Source: Paenibacillus cellulosilyticus (lineage in GTDB: Bacteria; Bacillota; Bacilli; Paenibacillales; Paenibacillaceae). From it: a stretch of DNA of 64,000 nucleotides. The position numbers were made by a program, and so were the translations under genes. Below, one piece after another: positions 7,863-15,706 of this stretch. Where the stretch lies: positions 1-64,000 of the forward strand of contig NZ_QGTQ01000008.1 in assembly GCF_003182255.1 (NCBI RefSeq), written 5' to 3'. Every line of letters starts with the position of its first letter. Within the stretch, counting starts at the first letter, position 1. A model generated the notes under the pieces. The model was not told the DNA's origin, did no database searches, and worked only from the letters and a program-made list of their open reading frames with translations.

Positions 7863-9583
7863 GACAGCAATCCTCCTTTGCGCAGTTCTTCCTGCAGTGC
7901 CCGCAGCCGGCTGTTCCGGTTCGCGAATGCGGCGATGAACAGCTCCCAGCGTTCGCCCTTCTTCAGCCGAGCGTACAGCTTGGAGAGCCGCTTCAGCAGC
8001 TTCGCGGCGGCCTTGTAACCGTCGCGATTTTTTTGCAGCACGTACCGTTCCACAGCCTGATGGTAGAAGGGCAGCAGCAGCTCCGGCGCCTCCTTCTCGA
8101 TCGGCTTCAGCTTGGTCACGAGAAACGACAGCGGGTCCTGACCCATGCACATTTGCAGGTCGATCCACCGGTCCCACCGGCCATGCGCCGCCAGCGCATC
8201 CTCGTAGACGGTTCGCGAGAACGGCAGCATCTCCTGGAGCGTGCGCCACATTACCGGCTCCGCCTCAGGCATCTGCGTTACGACAACGGCCCAGTAGTCT
8301 CCATACGGTGCCAGGTCCCCGCGGAATCCGACGAGCAGCGGTCCCGTCTCCGCGAGCCAGTCTCGTAGTCGAGCCCATTGCCCCGCGCGTTCGAGGACGC
8401 CAAGCAGCGGCGCAAGATGTTCCGGCTTCAGCATTAGCTTGCTTCCGTCCCGGGCAATCATCGCCTGAGCTTCCGTGTCGCGAGACAGGTAGATCAGGAG
8501 CAGACACTGCGAGAGTATCCAGGGCAGCCGCGATAACGACGGACCAAGTTCCGCCTCCGCCGCTTGCAGCTGGCGAAGCTCCTCTTCGTACAACGGCGCA
8601 TTCCCGGCCGATCCGGGACCGAGCCAACCGAGCCATAGCGAGGAATAGAGCGTCGAGAAGCAGCCGATCGTCTTGTCTTCGATCATCATGTTCTTCCGGA
8701 GGAAATCTGCCGTCTCCATCAACCGCTCCCAATAGGCTGAGCTGTTGTCAGCCAGCGCCAGCTTATCCTCAAGCAAGCTTCTCGCTTGCCCACGCAACCC
8801 GTCGATTGCATGCTGCGTATGATAGCCCATAAAAAGACCGGATTGCGCCCGGTTCGACTGGGCTGGCTTGACCATCCGCTCCAGCACGAACAGCACAGCA
8901 TGGAGCGTGTACAATTGCTCCAGCGCCCAAGGCAGCACGGGGCGCATCGCCTGCAGCTCGACGAGCAGCTCGCCGGCCTCCTGCGCCGTGCGAATGTGCA
9001 GGTGCATCGGTCCGCTGCACTCTTGGAAGCGCTCGTGCCACTTGGCTACGGGAGACTCAGTCAGCTCCACCTCCGTCACGGTCGGCCGGCCGGACCGAAA
9101 GGCCGTCGGCGCGCTGCGGTTCATGCCTTCGCCGCCATAGCCAGCGCGGGATGGCGCGTCCGCTGCAGCTCCTTGGGTACCTGTGCGGTCTTCGCCGCGT
9201 CCGCCATCCGACTTCACACCCAGCTTGCCGCCGGAAGATGCGCTTTTCAAGGTGCTGCGCGCGTTGGCTAGTGCCTGAATCGGCCGTCCGCATAGCTCTG
9301 CGTAACGCATCAGGCTTGCAGCCATGTGCGTGCAGGCGCGGTTCGCGGAGCAGGCGCATTCGCTTGCCGCAAGATCGTTCAGATCGACGGCGACGTCGTA
9401 CATCCGGTTATCCTTGACGCGCGCGTCCACATGTACGCCGTCATCGCGGAGCGCCAGTTCCTCTACCCGTCCCTGTTTATAATATTGAAAACCACGTATG
9501 ATCGTCAGTTCGTCAAAACACGCGGCGACGCTCTCCAGCAGCCGCCACCACGCGCCGTCATCCAGCATGTAGTCCATATCCAT
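7859..9583 (-). CDS. SWIM zinc-finger protein partnered with the SNF2 helicase
   Basis: A 574-residue protein with a SWIM zinc finger near residues 70-90, where CACSANRACTH gives the CxC...CxH ligands. The rest is alpha-helical and rich in Trp and Leu, typical of bacterial SWIM proteins next to SNF2 helicases. The last codons overlap the helicase start by four bases (ATGA), so the two are probably translationally coupled and act together. I chose the ATG at 9583 because GGGAG lies ten bases upstream; an in-frame ATG at 9646 has no ribosome binding site. The exact function of SWIM-SNF2 pairs in bacteria is not settled. Confidence 0.85.
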   Translation of the reverse strand: MDMDYMLDDGAWWRLLESVAACFDELTIIRGFQYYKQGRVEELALRDDGVHVDARVKDNRMYDVAVDLNDLAASECACSANRACTHMAASLMRYAELCGRPIQALANARSTLKSASSGGKLGVKSDGGRGEDRTGTQGAAADAPSRAGYGGEGMNRSAPTAFRSGRPTVTEVELTESPVAKWHERFQECSGPMHLHIRTAQEAGELLVELQAMRPVLPWALEQLYTLHAVLFVLERMVKPAQSNRAQSGLFMGYHTQHAIDGLRGQARSLLEDKLALADNSSAYWERLMETADFLRKNMMIEDKTIGCFSTLYSSLWLGWLGPGSAGNAPLYEEELRQLQAAEAELGPSLSRLPWILSQCLLLIYLSRDTEAQAMIARDGSKLMLKPEHLAPLLGVLERAGQWARLRDWLAETGPLLVGFRGDLAPYGDYWAVVVTQMPEAEPVMWRTLQEMLPFSRTVYEDALAAHGRWDRWIDLQMCMGQDPLSFLVTKLKPIEKEAPELLLPFYHQAVERYVLQKNRDGYKAAAKLLKRLSKLYARLKKGERWELFIAAFANRNSRLRALQEELRKGGLLS

Positions 9584-9706
9584 AATCCGTTTACTCCCGG
9601 TTATCAAGAATCGTTTCCTATTTAGCGAATCGACTTCACCACTCATTATAAGTCATGGCTTCTTCTGATGTGCAGCTAGTCAGTATTGGATGAAATTGCG
9701 TAATTA

Positions 9707-9742
9707 AACAAGCCAGCTATCGGAAGCGATAGCTGGCTTGTT
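9707..9742. terminator. Bidirectional hairpin terminator
   Basis: A 16-base perfect stem beginning AACAAGCCAGCTATCG with a four-base loop, followed by T-rich sequence on the plus strand. It follows the glycine-zipper gene on the minus strand. Confidence 0.7.
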
Positions 9743-9769
9743 GCTTTTTCACTAATAGTTGGTACTGCG

Positions 9770-10018
9770 CTACTCCTTCGATTCAATGCGGTTCACCGTG
9801 TCGACGTTATCACTATCGGAATCCCCAGCACCTTCTCCAATCTTATTACCTAACGCGCCACCGGCGACGGCACCTGCAATCATGCCGAGTGGTCCCAAAA
9901 GAGAACCAACGGCAGCTCCTGCAGCAGCACCGCCGAGGGTTCCTACAGCTTCGCCAGAGAGCACACCGGCAGTGTTGGTGTGTTCTTCATTATGTTCTCG
10001 CTTGTTATTTTCCGTCAA
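9770..10018 (-). CDS. Small glycine-zipper protein, TTG start
   Basis: This 82-residue protein has a charged N-terminus (ENNKREHNEEH), a long Gly/Ala-rich hydrophobic stretch of glycine-zipper type (GGAAAGAAVGSLLGP...GMIAGAVAGGALGN, about 25-60) and an acidic tail. The start is taken as TTG at 10018 because GGGAG lies eight bases before it. The longer open frame to 10111 has no ribosome binding site and an unlikely N-terminus. Such proteins usually associate with or insert into membranes, and many are stress-related; no specific role can be given. Confidence 0.6.
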   Translation of the reverse strand: MTENNKREHNEEHTNTAGVLSGEAVGTLGGAAAGAAVGSLLGPLGMIAGAVAGGALGNKIGEGAGDSDSDNVDTVNRIESKE

Positions 10019-10180
10019 CTGGATCACTCCCTTGTTTGTTATAGGGAAGCGCGGCACTTTTCCTGCGTTAGGTCCCAGAACATATATTGCCCATTTTCTT
10101 TTGGAAAACAACCGTCGTCCTTTTCAGCCGCGGGAGTTATGTATTACTGTATGTTGCTAATCGGAAGCTCTCATCATTTT

Positions 10181-10372
10181 TCATTGATGCCTTGAATATT
10201 TGTCCTTGTCTGCCTCTGTAATTTCTCTGATCACTCGACATGGATTTCCTGCAGCAACAACTCCTGAAGGAATGTTCTTGGTCACCACACTTCCGGACCC
10301 AATAACCGAATTATCCCCAATTGTCACCCCCGGCAAAACATTTACTCCTCCATGAGTCCATACATCGCCAAT
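10181..10372 (-). pseudogene. Remnant of a hexapeptide-repeat sugar O-acetyltransferase
   Basis: The minus strand encodes the C-terminal end of a left-handed beta-helix acetyltransferase of the maltose/galactoside type: [20 protein letters not shown], then [21 protein letters not shown]. Immediately upstream the frame meets an in-frame TGA (at about 10373-10375), beyond which EIG-like family sequence continues for a few codons. The N-terminal two thirds, which holds the catalytic histidine region, is gone. I read it as a dead gene with at least one nonsense codon and a large 5' deletion. Confidence 0.75.
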
Positions 10373-10441
10373 TCACAAAACCCCAATCTCGCTGAAATAT
10401 ATTTTCCATTATGTACAGAGTTGGATTGAACAACAAAAAAA

Positions 10442-10479
10442 CCTGATTACAAAAATGAAATAGAATTTTTGTAATCAGG
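10442..10479 (-). terminator. Hairpin terminator downstream of HupE
   Basis: Stem CCTGATTACAAAAA with its complement around a 10-base loop. On the minus strand it is followed by seven T. It is placed to end the DUF3500-HupE operon. Confidence 0.65.
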
Positions 10480-10610
10480 ATTTATCGGTTCGTGGCAGAG
10501 ACCCTTAAACCGTTTTATTGAGGTTATACAAATTAAGTTCTTGACTTTAAACACAAGACCTTGGTCTGTCCTGTCCTATCCTGGCCGTTAGTGAGGGAGC
10601 TTTGATCCAG

Positions 10611-11888
10611 CTAAGCGGGTTTACTTTTATGCACTAATATTAACTTTCGCCATAGAGCAACTGTGATGGCAATTACGGCGATAGCCACGATCAACCACCC
10701 CGCATAGGGAGCTGAGGCGTTCACCGCGGAAGCGACCGGATTGGACGCCTGGGTTACCCGCTCGACGATCCAGGCGACTGACGCGACAATCGCGATGCCG
10801 GCCCCGGCCAACCGAATGAAACGATAGAGTCGTGTTACGCTAAGGAGCAGCAGCCAAGGCATCGTCGCGGCGATGACGGTAAGCTGCATAAGCTCGATGC
10901 CGACATTAAATCCGAGAAGACTGGAAGCCATCCGCCACGGGCTGAGCCCGATCTCCTCTATTAAGGAAGCGAAAGCCATGCCGTGGATGAGCCCGAAGCC
11001 GAAAGCGACGAGAGCCTCACGGCCGGGGAAGATCGGTCTGATCGCATGAATGGCGGACACGAGAATCGAGACGGCAATGAGCGTCTCCACCCACTGACTC
11101 GAACCCGGAATCCATCCCAGCGCACCCGCGATAAGGGTCAGCGAGTGCCCGACGGTGAAGGCCGTCGCCACCTTAAGCAGCTGGGCGATGCTGTGCCGCA
11201 CTCCGCCGAACTTGGTCCAACGCTTGCCGCGGGCTAGAATCGGCGCTGGAAGAAGAAGCACAAGCAGGAACATGAGATGGTCCGTTCCTTCCGCGATATG
11301 TGAGATGCCAAGCTGAACAAGGTTAGTAAACCCGTGCCACCAACTGCCTCCGCTCCGATCCACCTCGATCGAGGTCACATCCGCCCGAAGCGTTCCGAGT
11401 AGCACTGGATCACTGGTGGTAACGCCATTGTTCCAGTCGCTGGTGACAGAAATGAGCGCCTTGTGCGTAATCAATTGGTTAATGATAACGTCATAGTTGA
11501 AGGTGAATTGATCTAATGGCGCTCCGCTAGGAGGCTCCATCTCCAACTGCACAATCAAATCATAAGGCTGTTCGTCCAGTTGAAGCGACATATCGGTGAC
11601 GGAGACGCTCCAATCCTCTCCGTCAGGACTAACCGGATTGACGTGTTCAATAATATAAGCTTCCAGTTCGTCTCCATAGGTAGCGATCACCTCGGACGGC
11701 GAATCGGTCAAGGTCTGTCCGAACGCGATCTCGAGCCGATCGATTGGAAGAACGAGCTCCGCCGTCACACGGTTTTCTTCAAAATCGAGCGAGACCGCCG
11801 AGCTGGGCATTTCGTGCGCCGAGGCTGTCTGGACTAAATTCAAGCATAGAAGTAACATGACGGCGAATACTCCGATAAGCTTACGCAT
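10611..11888 (-). CDS. HupE/UreJ family membrane protein with extracellular N-domain
   Basis: A 425-residue protein with a signal peptide ending near SAHEMP (about 24-30), an extracellular domain of about 170 residues, then six to seven membrane segments (about 190-415) holding the family motifs HIAEGTDHLMFLLVLLLPAP and FGFGLIHGMAFASL. The HupE/UreJ family is proposed to move nickel or other metals, but this long N-terminally extended subtype is not characterised to my knowledge. It starts 11 bases after the DUF3500 lipoprotein gene with GAGGTCG before the ATG, so the two form an operon. Confidence 0.8.
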   Translation of the reverse strand: MRKLIGVFAVMLLLCLNLVQTASAHEMPSSAVSLDFEENRVTAELVLPIDRLEIAFGQTLTDSPSEVIATYGDELEAYIIEHVNPVSPDGEDWSVSVTDMSLQLDEQPYDLIVQLEMEPPSGAPLDQFTFNYDVIINQLITHKALISVTSDWNNGVTTSDPVLLGTLRADVTSIEVDRSGGSWWHGFTNLVQLGISHIAEGTDHLMFLLVLLLPAPILARGKRWTKFGGVRHSIAQLLKVATAFTVGHSLTLIAGALGWIPGSSQWVETLIAVSILVSAIHAIRPIFPGREALVAFGFGLIHGMAFASLIEEIGLSPWRMASSLLGFNVGIELMQLTVIAATMPWLLLLSVTRLYRFIRLAGAGIAIVASVAWIVERVTQASNPVASAVNASAPYAGWLIVAIAVIAITVALWRKLILVHKSKPA

Positions 11889-11899
11889 GACGACCTCGG

Positions 11900-13129
11900 T
11901 TAGCTGCTGAAGCTGCCGCCGTAATCGGCTTCTTTATCGCGCCATACGGTGTGGTAATGGATTTGATCTTGGTAAGCGACTCCCGTCTGGCAGATAAATT
12001 CGATCCATACGCGCGGGCCGTCGATCCGTACATAAGAACCATGCTCGTCAAGACTCGTCGAGCCGGACCAGGAGATCTTCGTCTGGCTGAGAGCTTCGGC
12101 GGACAAGTAGGAGCTCAGAAGCTCTTCTGACACCTCATCGTTCGTGTCCTTCACCCAAGCCTCAATAGCTGCCTTAACCAATTCCTGCTGCTCGTCGGTA
12201 AGCTCGGAGACGGTGATCCCTTCGCTCGTCGGGAACGCTCCGTCCTCTCCCGGTCCGACAAGCACATCGTCGAATGACTTGGACAACTGCGCTTCCTCAA
12301 GCTGCGTGTCGGTAAGGGAGTTGATCATGCCGTACATCGCATCGCGGCGGCCTTGCAGAGGCGCGTACGTAACACCGCCATCCGACGTATATGTGAGCGG
12401 CTCGGTTCCGGTGAAAGTCGGCGTCGCGCTCGTCACTTGAGTATTATAAGAGAGATTGCTCGCATAATGATGTCCGCCGATCTGCAGAATCCAGGCCGAG
12501 GTGTCGGACGGCTCGCCCAGGAACGCGACGAAGTAATAGTCGGAGCTCCACATGCCGCTGTTAACCGAGTTCAGGTTGTTGTCCGCCAAGACGACCTCTT
12601 TAAACGTCTCGTATCCGGATTCTCCCAGAGCCGTTTGCGCCAGTGCGAAGAATGCCTTAAGGCTATCCTCGCTCAGACTGCCCAACATCACCCCGTTCCG
12701 CTCGACCGCGTTGACCGGAAGGTTGGACCAGACTTCGGCGTTCTCTTCCGTTAGTTCGTACTGCACTTCTTCGGCCTGCTCGTCCGTCAGCGTTTCCTTG
12801 AACGCATTCGCCAAACATGCGATCTGGACCGTCGTGTCATCCGAGCTGCAAGCGGACGTATCCGCCGTGGCGTCGACCTCTTCGATGATTGCTGCTACGT
12901 CCGTCACGCTCTCCGGAATGTCGGCTCCACCGCCAGGACCGCCGCCATTGCCGCCGCCCGGCGGCGTTCCATCTGGCGGCGTTCCGCCTTGAGCTCCGCC
13001 CGTCTGCATATCCGACGAGCTCGCTGTTGCCGCCGTGTCACTGGAATTGCTGTTGTTGCTACACGCTCCCAGCACAAGGCCGAGAACGAGCGTCATGCAA
13101 GTTAAAGTAAATGTAATGTTCTTCTTCAT
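11900..13129 (-). CDS. DUF3500 domain lipoprotein
   Basis: A 409-residue lipoprotein. The signal peptide ends in lipobox LGAC (cysteine at about 23), followed by a Ser/Gly/Pro-rich linker with repeated PPDGTPPGG-type runs (about 40-75). The rest is a DUF3500 domain, recognised by AFLGEPSDTSAWILQIGGHH and the C-terminal IEFICQ...IHYHTVWRDK...DYGG. The conserved His residues suggest a metal or substrate site, which is inference. It is first gene of an operon with the HupE-like protein, so a metal- or hydrogen-related surface function is possible but unproven. Confidence 0.78.
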   Translation of the reverse strand: MKKNITFTLTCMTLVLGLVLGACSNNSNSSDTAATASSSDMQTGGAQGGTPPDGTPPGGGNGGGPGGGADIPESVTDVAAIIEEVDATADTSACSSDDTTVQIACLANAFKETLTDEQAEEVQYELTEENAEVWSNLPVNAVERNGVMLGSLSEDSLKAFFALAQTALGESGYETFKEVVLADNNLNSVNSGMWSSDYYFVAFLGEPSDTSAWILQIGGHHYASNLSYNTQVTSATPTFTGTEPLTYTSDGGVTYAPLQGRRDAMYGMINSLTDTQLEEAQLSKSFDDVLVGPGEDGAFPTSEGITVSELTDEQQELVKAAIEAWVKDTNDEVSEELLSSYLSAEALSQTKISWSGSTSLDEHGSYVRIDGPRVWIEFICQTGVAYQDQIHYHTVWRDKEADYGGSFSS

Positions 13130-13279
13130 GGAACCCTCCGGTAACTTAGTGGTTATTAATTACATCTCCGACTATAAGGGTCTTGCCTTTAATGAATCTT
13201 AAATAAAAAGAACGACTCAAATTGATGTAAGTTTTTATCAATTGCTTCTGACAAGAATTTATATCGTTACAACAAAAAA

Positions 13280-13299
13280 ATGCCGCAATTATGCGGCAT
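13280..13299 (-). terminator. Hairpin terminator
   Basis: ATGCCGCA/TGCGGCAT with a four-base loop, followed on the minus strand by seven T. It now follows only the dehydrogenase remnant 13350-13497 and may be its original terminator. Confidence 0.6.
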
Positions 13300-13349
13300 T
13301 CATTCGATATGAGTTCTTGTTATCCTACATATTTGTTCGGCTTGACCAA

Positions 13350-13497
13350 TCACGCTTCGTTCGGATACTTAAGTCCCCATGGCTCCCGGATCCGGTCTAG
13401 CGTCTCCATGATACGAACCGTCTCATCGATGGACATCACTTGGCTCGCCTTGCGCCCCTCGCGCAGGCACTCCATCGCCCTCGTTGGTCATAGACAG
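13350..13497 (-). pseudogene. Internally deleted 3' stump of a Gfo/Idh/MocA dehydrogenase
   Basis: About 125 bases are nearly identical to the 3' end of the intact dehydrogenase gene at 15707-16702, including the stop codon region (shared ATACTTAAGTCCCCATGGCT and CGCGCAGGCACTCCATCGCC). The match then jumps to TCGTTGGTCATAGACA, which in the intact gene lies about 145 bases further in. The jump falls at a short repeated CGCC in the intact copy, as expected for a deletion between short repeats. No upstream part of the gene remains. Confidence 0.8.
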
Positions 13498-13539
13498 TAG
13501 CTGACATGAACTCCGACTCCGACCTTTATTTAATTAAAG

Positions 13540-14373
13540 CTATTTTGTGAAATAATGTCCTTGCTCCAAGTCTGCGAGAAGTCCAAGTTGGACAGGCTTC
13601 CAGTCGAGCAGCTCCTTCGTCCCTTCGCTTGATCTTGCTAAGTCCAGTGATGCGACCATGCCTAGAAAACCGAAGACCGCTTGTGCCTCTTCACGCGGGA
13701 TGCTGACTACCGGCACATCCAAGTGACGACCGATGACGCTGGCAATGTCGCTGAACGGAATCCCTTCGTCGTCCACGCCATCCAGTCGTGAACCTGCAGG
13801 CGCAGATTCTACAGCGAGACGGAATAAAACTGCCGCATCCAAGCGATGAATCGCGGGCCAACGGTTGGTGCCGTCTTCAACGTAAGCCGAAGAGCCTCTT
13901 TCCTGGGCGATCCGAATTAAATGCGGTACGAAGCCTTTATCTCCTTCTCCATGAACGGAAGGTGCAAGCGAGACGATCAATGCTCTCACGCCTTGTTCAA
14001 TAAACGAAAGTGCGGCTTCCTCCGATGCTTGGCCATTCGCATGAGCAGTGATAACAAGCGGTTTACCGGAGCCTGCAAGGCCCTCTCCCATTGCTTGGAT
14101 AGCACGAAGATCGGTTGCTAGGGATGTCGCGAAATTAGAAAAATCATGGTTAAATGCCAGATGAATAACACCGTCTGAATTGGCTGCACAGCTGCGCAAT
14201 AAATCCAAATCCTCTAAAACACCGCGAGCCGCCTCGGCTCCCAAGCTTTCTAATACCTGAGCACCACTCTCTGAACGGGTCAGACCAACTACCTGATGGC
14301 CCGCATCAATGAGTTCGCGGACAACAGCCGTACCAATATAACCTGCTGCACCTGTAACGAATATACGCATCAT
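13540..14373 (-). CDS. Extended SDR / NAD(P)-dependent epimerase-like oxidoreductase
   Basis: A 277-residue protein starting MMRIFVTGAAGYIG, the N-terminal Rossmann motif TGxxGxxG of extended or atypical SDRs. Later parts include the SLAPSVHGEGDKGFVP loop and a C-terminal substrate-binding domain. The catalytic YxxxK is not obvious, so it may be of an atypical subclass. I start at 14373 because AAGGAGG lies eight bases before it; an ATG at 14394 lies upstream of that binding site. It is divergent from the MerR gene, whose product probably controls it. An SDR stump plus MerR stump at 40028 is a decayed relative. Confidence 0.82.
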   Translation of the reverse strand: MMRIFVTGAAGYIGTAVVRELIDAGHQVVGLTRSESGAQVLESLGAEAARGVLEDLDLLRSCAANSDGVIHLAFNHDFSNFATSLATDLRAIQAMGEGLAGSGKPLVITAHANGQASEEAALSFIEQGVRALIVSLAPSVHGEGDKGFVPHLIRIAQERGSSAYVEDGTNRWPAIHRLDAAVLFRLAVESAPAGSRLDGVDDEGIPFSDIASVIGRHLDVPVVSIPREEAQAVFGFLGMVASLDLARSSEGTKELLDWKPVQLGLLADLEQGHYFTK

Positions 14374-14413
14374 TTTTAACGCCTCCTTAAGCATTTGACG
14401 AAGATATGACTCC

Positions 14414-14444
14414 AGTCTAAACTATAAAGTAAACTCTAAGGCAA
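14414..14444 (-). promoter_or_regulatory. MerR-type promoter with long spacer and dyad operator
   Basis: For the SDR gene the minus strand reads TTGCCT, a 19-base spacer, then TAGACT. Within the spacer lies the imperfect dyad TAGAGTTTACTTTA (14425-14438). MerR-family regulators typically bind such a dyad inside a 19-20 base spacer (established knowledge). The neighbouring divergent MerR gene is the obvious regulator. Confidence 0.55.
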
Positions 14445-14466
14445 GCGTTTGGAGGTATGAATTCAT

Positions 14467-14880
14467 ATGAAAATTCAAGAATTAGCAGACTTGATGGGTC
14501 TAACACCCCACACCATTCGTTTTTATGAGAAGGAAGGCTTGCTTGACAGCAGGCATATTCAGCGAGAGAAAAATAATTATCGCAACTACTCAGAGGAAGC
14601 GATTGGCCGGTTAAAGCTAATTAAGAAATTTCAAGGCATCGGCTGCTCGATAGCTGAACTGAAAACGATTTTGCAGGATCACGATACGAACGCGCGCACG
14701 AACCAAGAAGTAATAGAATGGATTCTTCAGAAGATTAATGAGATCGAGCGTAAGAAGGACGAATACGATCATATGCTTGTAACGCTGAATTGGATGCTGA
14801 CGTACAGGAAGCTGCTGAACGAAGATCCACAGCAAGCCGAGGTTATGATGGAGGAATTACGTCTTAGAATTAACATCTAG
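14467..14880 (+). CDS. MerR family transcriptional regulator
   Basis: A 137-residue regulator with an N-terminal winged helix-turn-helix (MKIQELADLMGLTPHTIRFYEKEGLL, of which IRFYEKEG is the MerR signature), wing residues NNYRNYSEEAI, and a C-terminal coiled coil from about 75 to 125. There are no cysteines in the effector region, so a metal sensor is unlikely; aldehyde- or drug-type sensors of this size are common. GGAGGT precedes the start. It probably regulates the divergent SDR gene through the dyad at 14425-14438. Confidence 0.87.
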   Translation: MKIQELADLMGLTPHTIRFYEKEGLLDSRHIQREKNNYRNYSEEAIGRLKLIKKFQGIGCSIAELKTILQDHDTNARTNQEVIEWILQKINEIERKKDEYDHMLVTLNWMLTYRKLLNEDPQQAEVMMEELRLRINI

Positions 14881-15088
14881 CTGTATACACAAAAAAACGC
14901 ATTATATGCGGCTTCTAATGTTACCTTAGTTCTTGGCGCTTTTCAGTACGAATAGGACAAGGTACCTTTGCCCATAAGAGAACATAAATTAAGAAGGTGT
15001 AGCAATCATAAATGTTTACCCCCTACCCCTTTCATCACCACTAATAACAAATCACAGATGATAAAGTGAACGGTGGGAGGAGAAAGAA

Positions 15089-15409
15089 ATGACTTCTCTT
15101 AAAAAAAATAAAAAAAATATGACGCGTAGGACTCGTAGTGAGAAGAAAGTTAACGATGAAACTTCAGTTAGTGATTGTGTAAAAGAAAGAAAAATAGAAA
15201 TCATTATTGCCGCGCTATTATTATCAGGTAAATTACGATTCGATTCGATACAATTATTCCGCGAAGCAGCACTGGTTGTCAGCCTTGTCGGTAAATATGA
15301 AACATTAGTTGACCTGAATAATAATGATTTAATTAGAATTTCGGAGCTCTTTAATAAGAACGGAAATATGACAATAAATGAAATCATTGAACAAATAAAT
15401 AAGTCATAA
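15089..15409 (+). CDS. Hypothetical small basic protein
   Basis: This 106-residue protein has a strongly basic N-terminus (KKNKKNMTRRTRSEKK), then a helix-rich region with hydrophobic stretches IIIAALLLSG and REAALVVSLVG, ending in an amphipathic helix. GGGAGGA lies well before the ATG, and the local DNA is AT-rich compared with neighbours. It is followed closely by the 41-codon ORF at 15445. I do not recognise the family. Confidence 0.6.
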   Translation: MTSLKKNKKNMTRRTRSEKKVNDETSVSDCVKERKIEIIIAALLLSGKLRFDSIQLFREAALVVSLVGKYETLVDLNNNDLIRISELFNKNGNMTINEIIEQINKS

Positions 15410-15444
15410 TATAAATGAAAGCAATACAGAAAGAAGGCCAATTA

Positions 15445-15570
15445 ATGAATCGTTTTGATGGAGAAGGGTTTGCGGAATCTCTGATTATTATTATTCTAAT
15501 CTCATTATTTGTATTTGGTTCGAAAGATATAATAGGTCTTACCACTGCACCGACAAAAGTTGATGAATAA
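15445..15570 (+). CDS. Small single-pass membrane protein (41 residues)
   Basis: A short reading frame of 41 codons (MNRFDGEGFAES, then about 18 hydrophobic residues LIIIILISLFVFGS, then a polar tail). AAAGAAGG lies at good spacing before the ATG. It follows the basic protein 15089-15409 by 35 bases on the same strand, so the two could form a pair. The predicted structure is a short N-terminus, one membrane helix and a polar C-terminus. Function unknown. Confidence 0.5.
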   Translation: MNRFDGEGFAESLIIIILISLFVFGSKDIIGLTTAPTKVDE

Positions 15571-15641
15571 ATTGAATCATTTTAAACCATAAAATAGACA
15601 AGCCCTTAATTCCAGCATTGTGACCACTTCTGGAATAAGAG

Positions 15642-15669
15642 AGGCGGATTGCGTGTCCGCAATCCGCCT
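15642..15669. terminator. GC-rich bidirectional hairpin terminator
   Basis: AGGCGGATTGCG stem with its perfect complement and a four-base loop, placed between the plus-strand small ORFs and the minus-strand dehydrogenase 15707-16702, which converge here. Confidence 0.65.
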
Positions 15670-15706
15670 TGTTGTGTTGAATTATACCGAAACGATAGTC
15701 TCCCGA

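Noticed and set aside
7863-8249. N-terminal extension of the SNF2 reading frame
   Set aside because: It runs out of frame through the SWIM gene, has a low-complexity Ala/Arg-rich translation and no ribosome binding site; the ATGA overlap start is better.
4824-9583. SNF2/SWIM pair as a DISARM-type or other known defence system
   Set aside because: No methyltransferase, phospholipase-D-like or DUF1998-type partner is adjacent, so the module set is incomplete.
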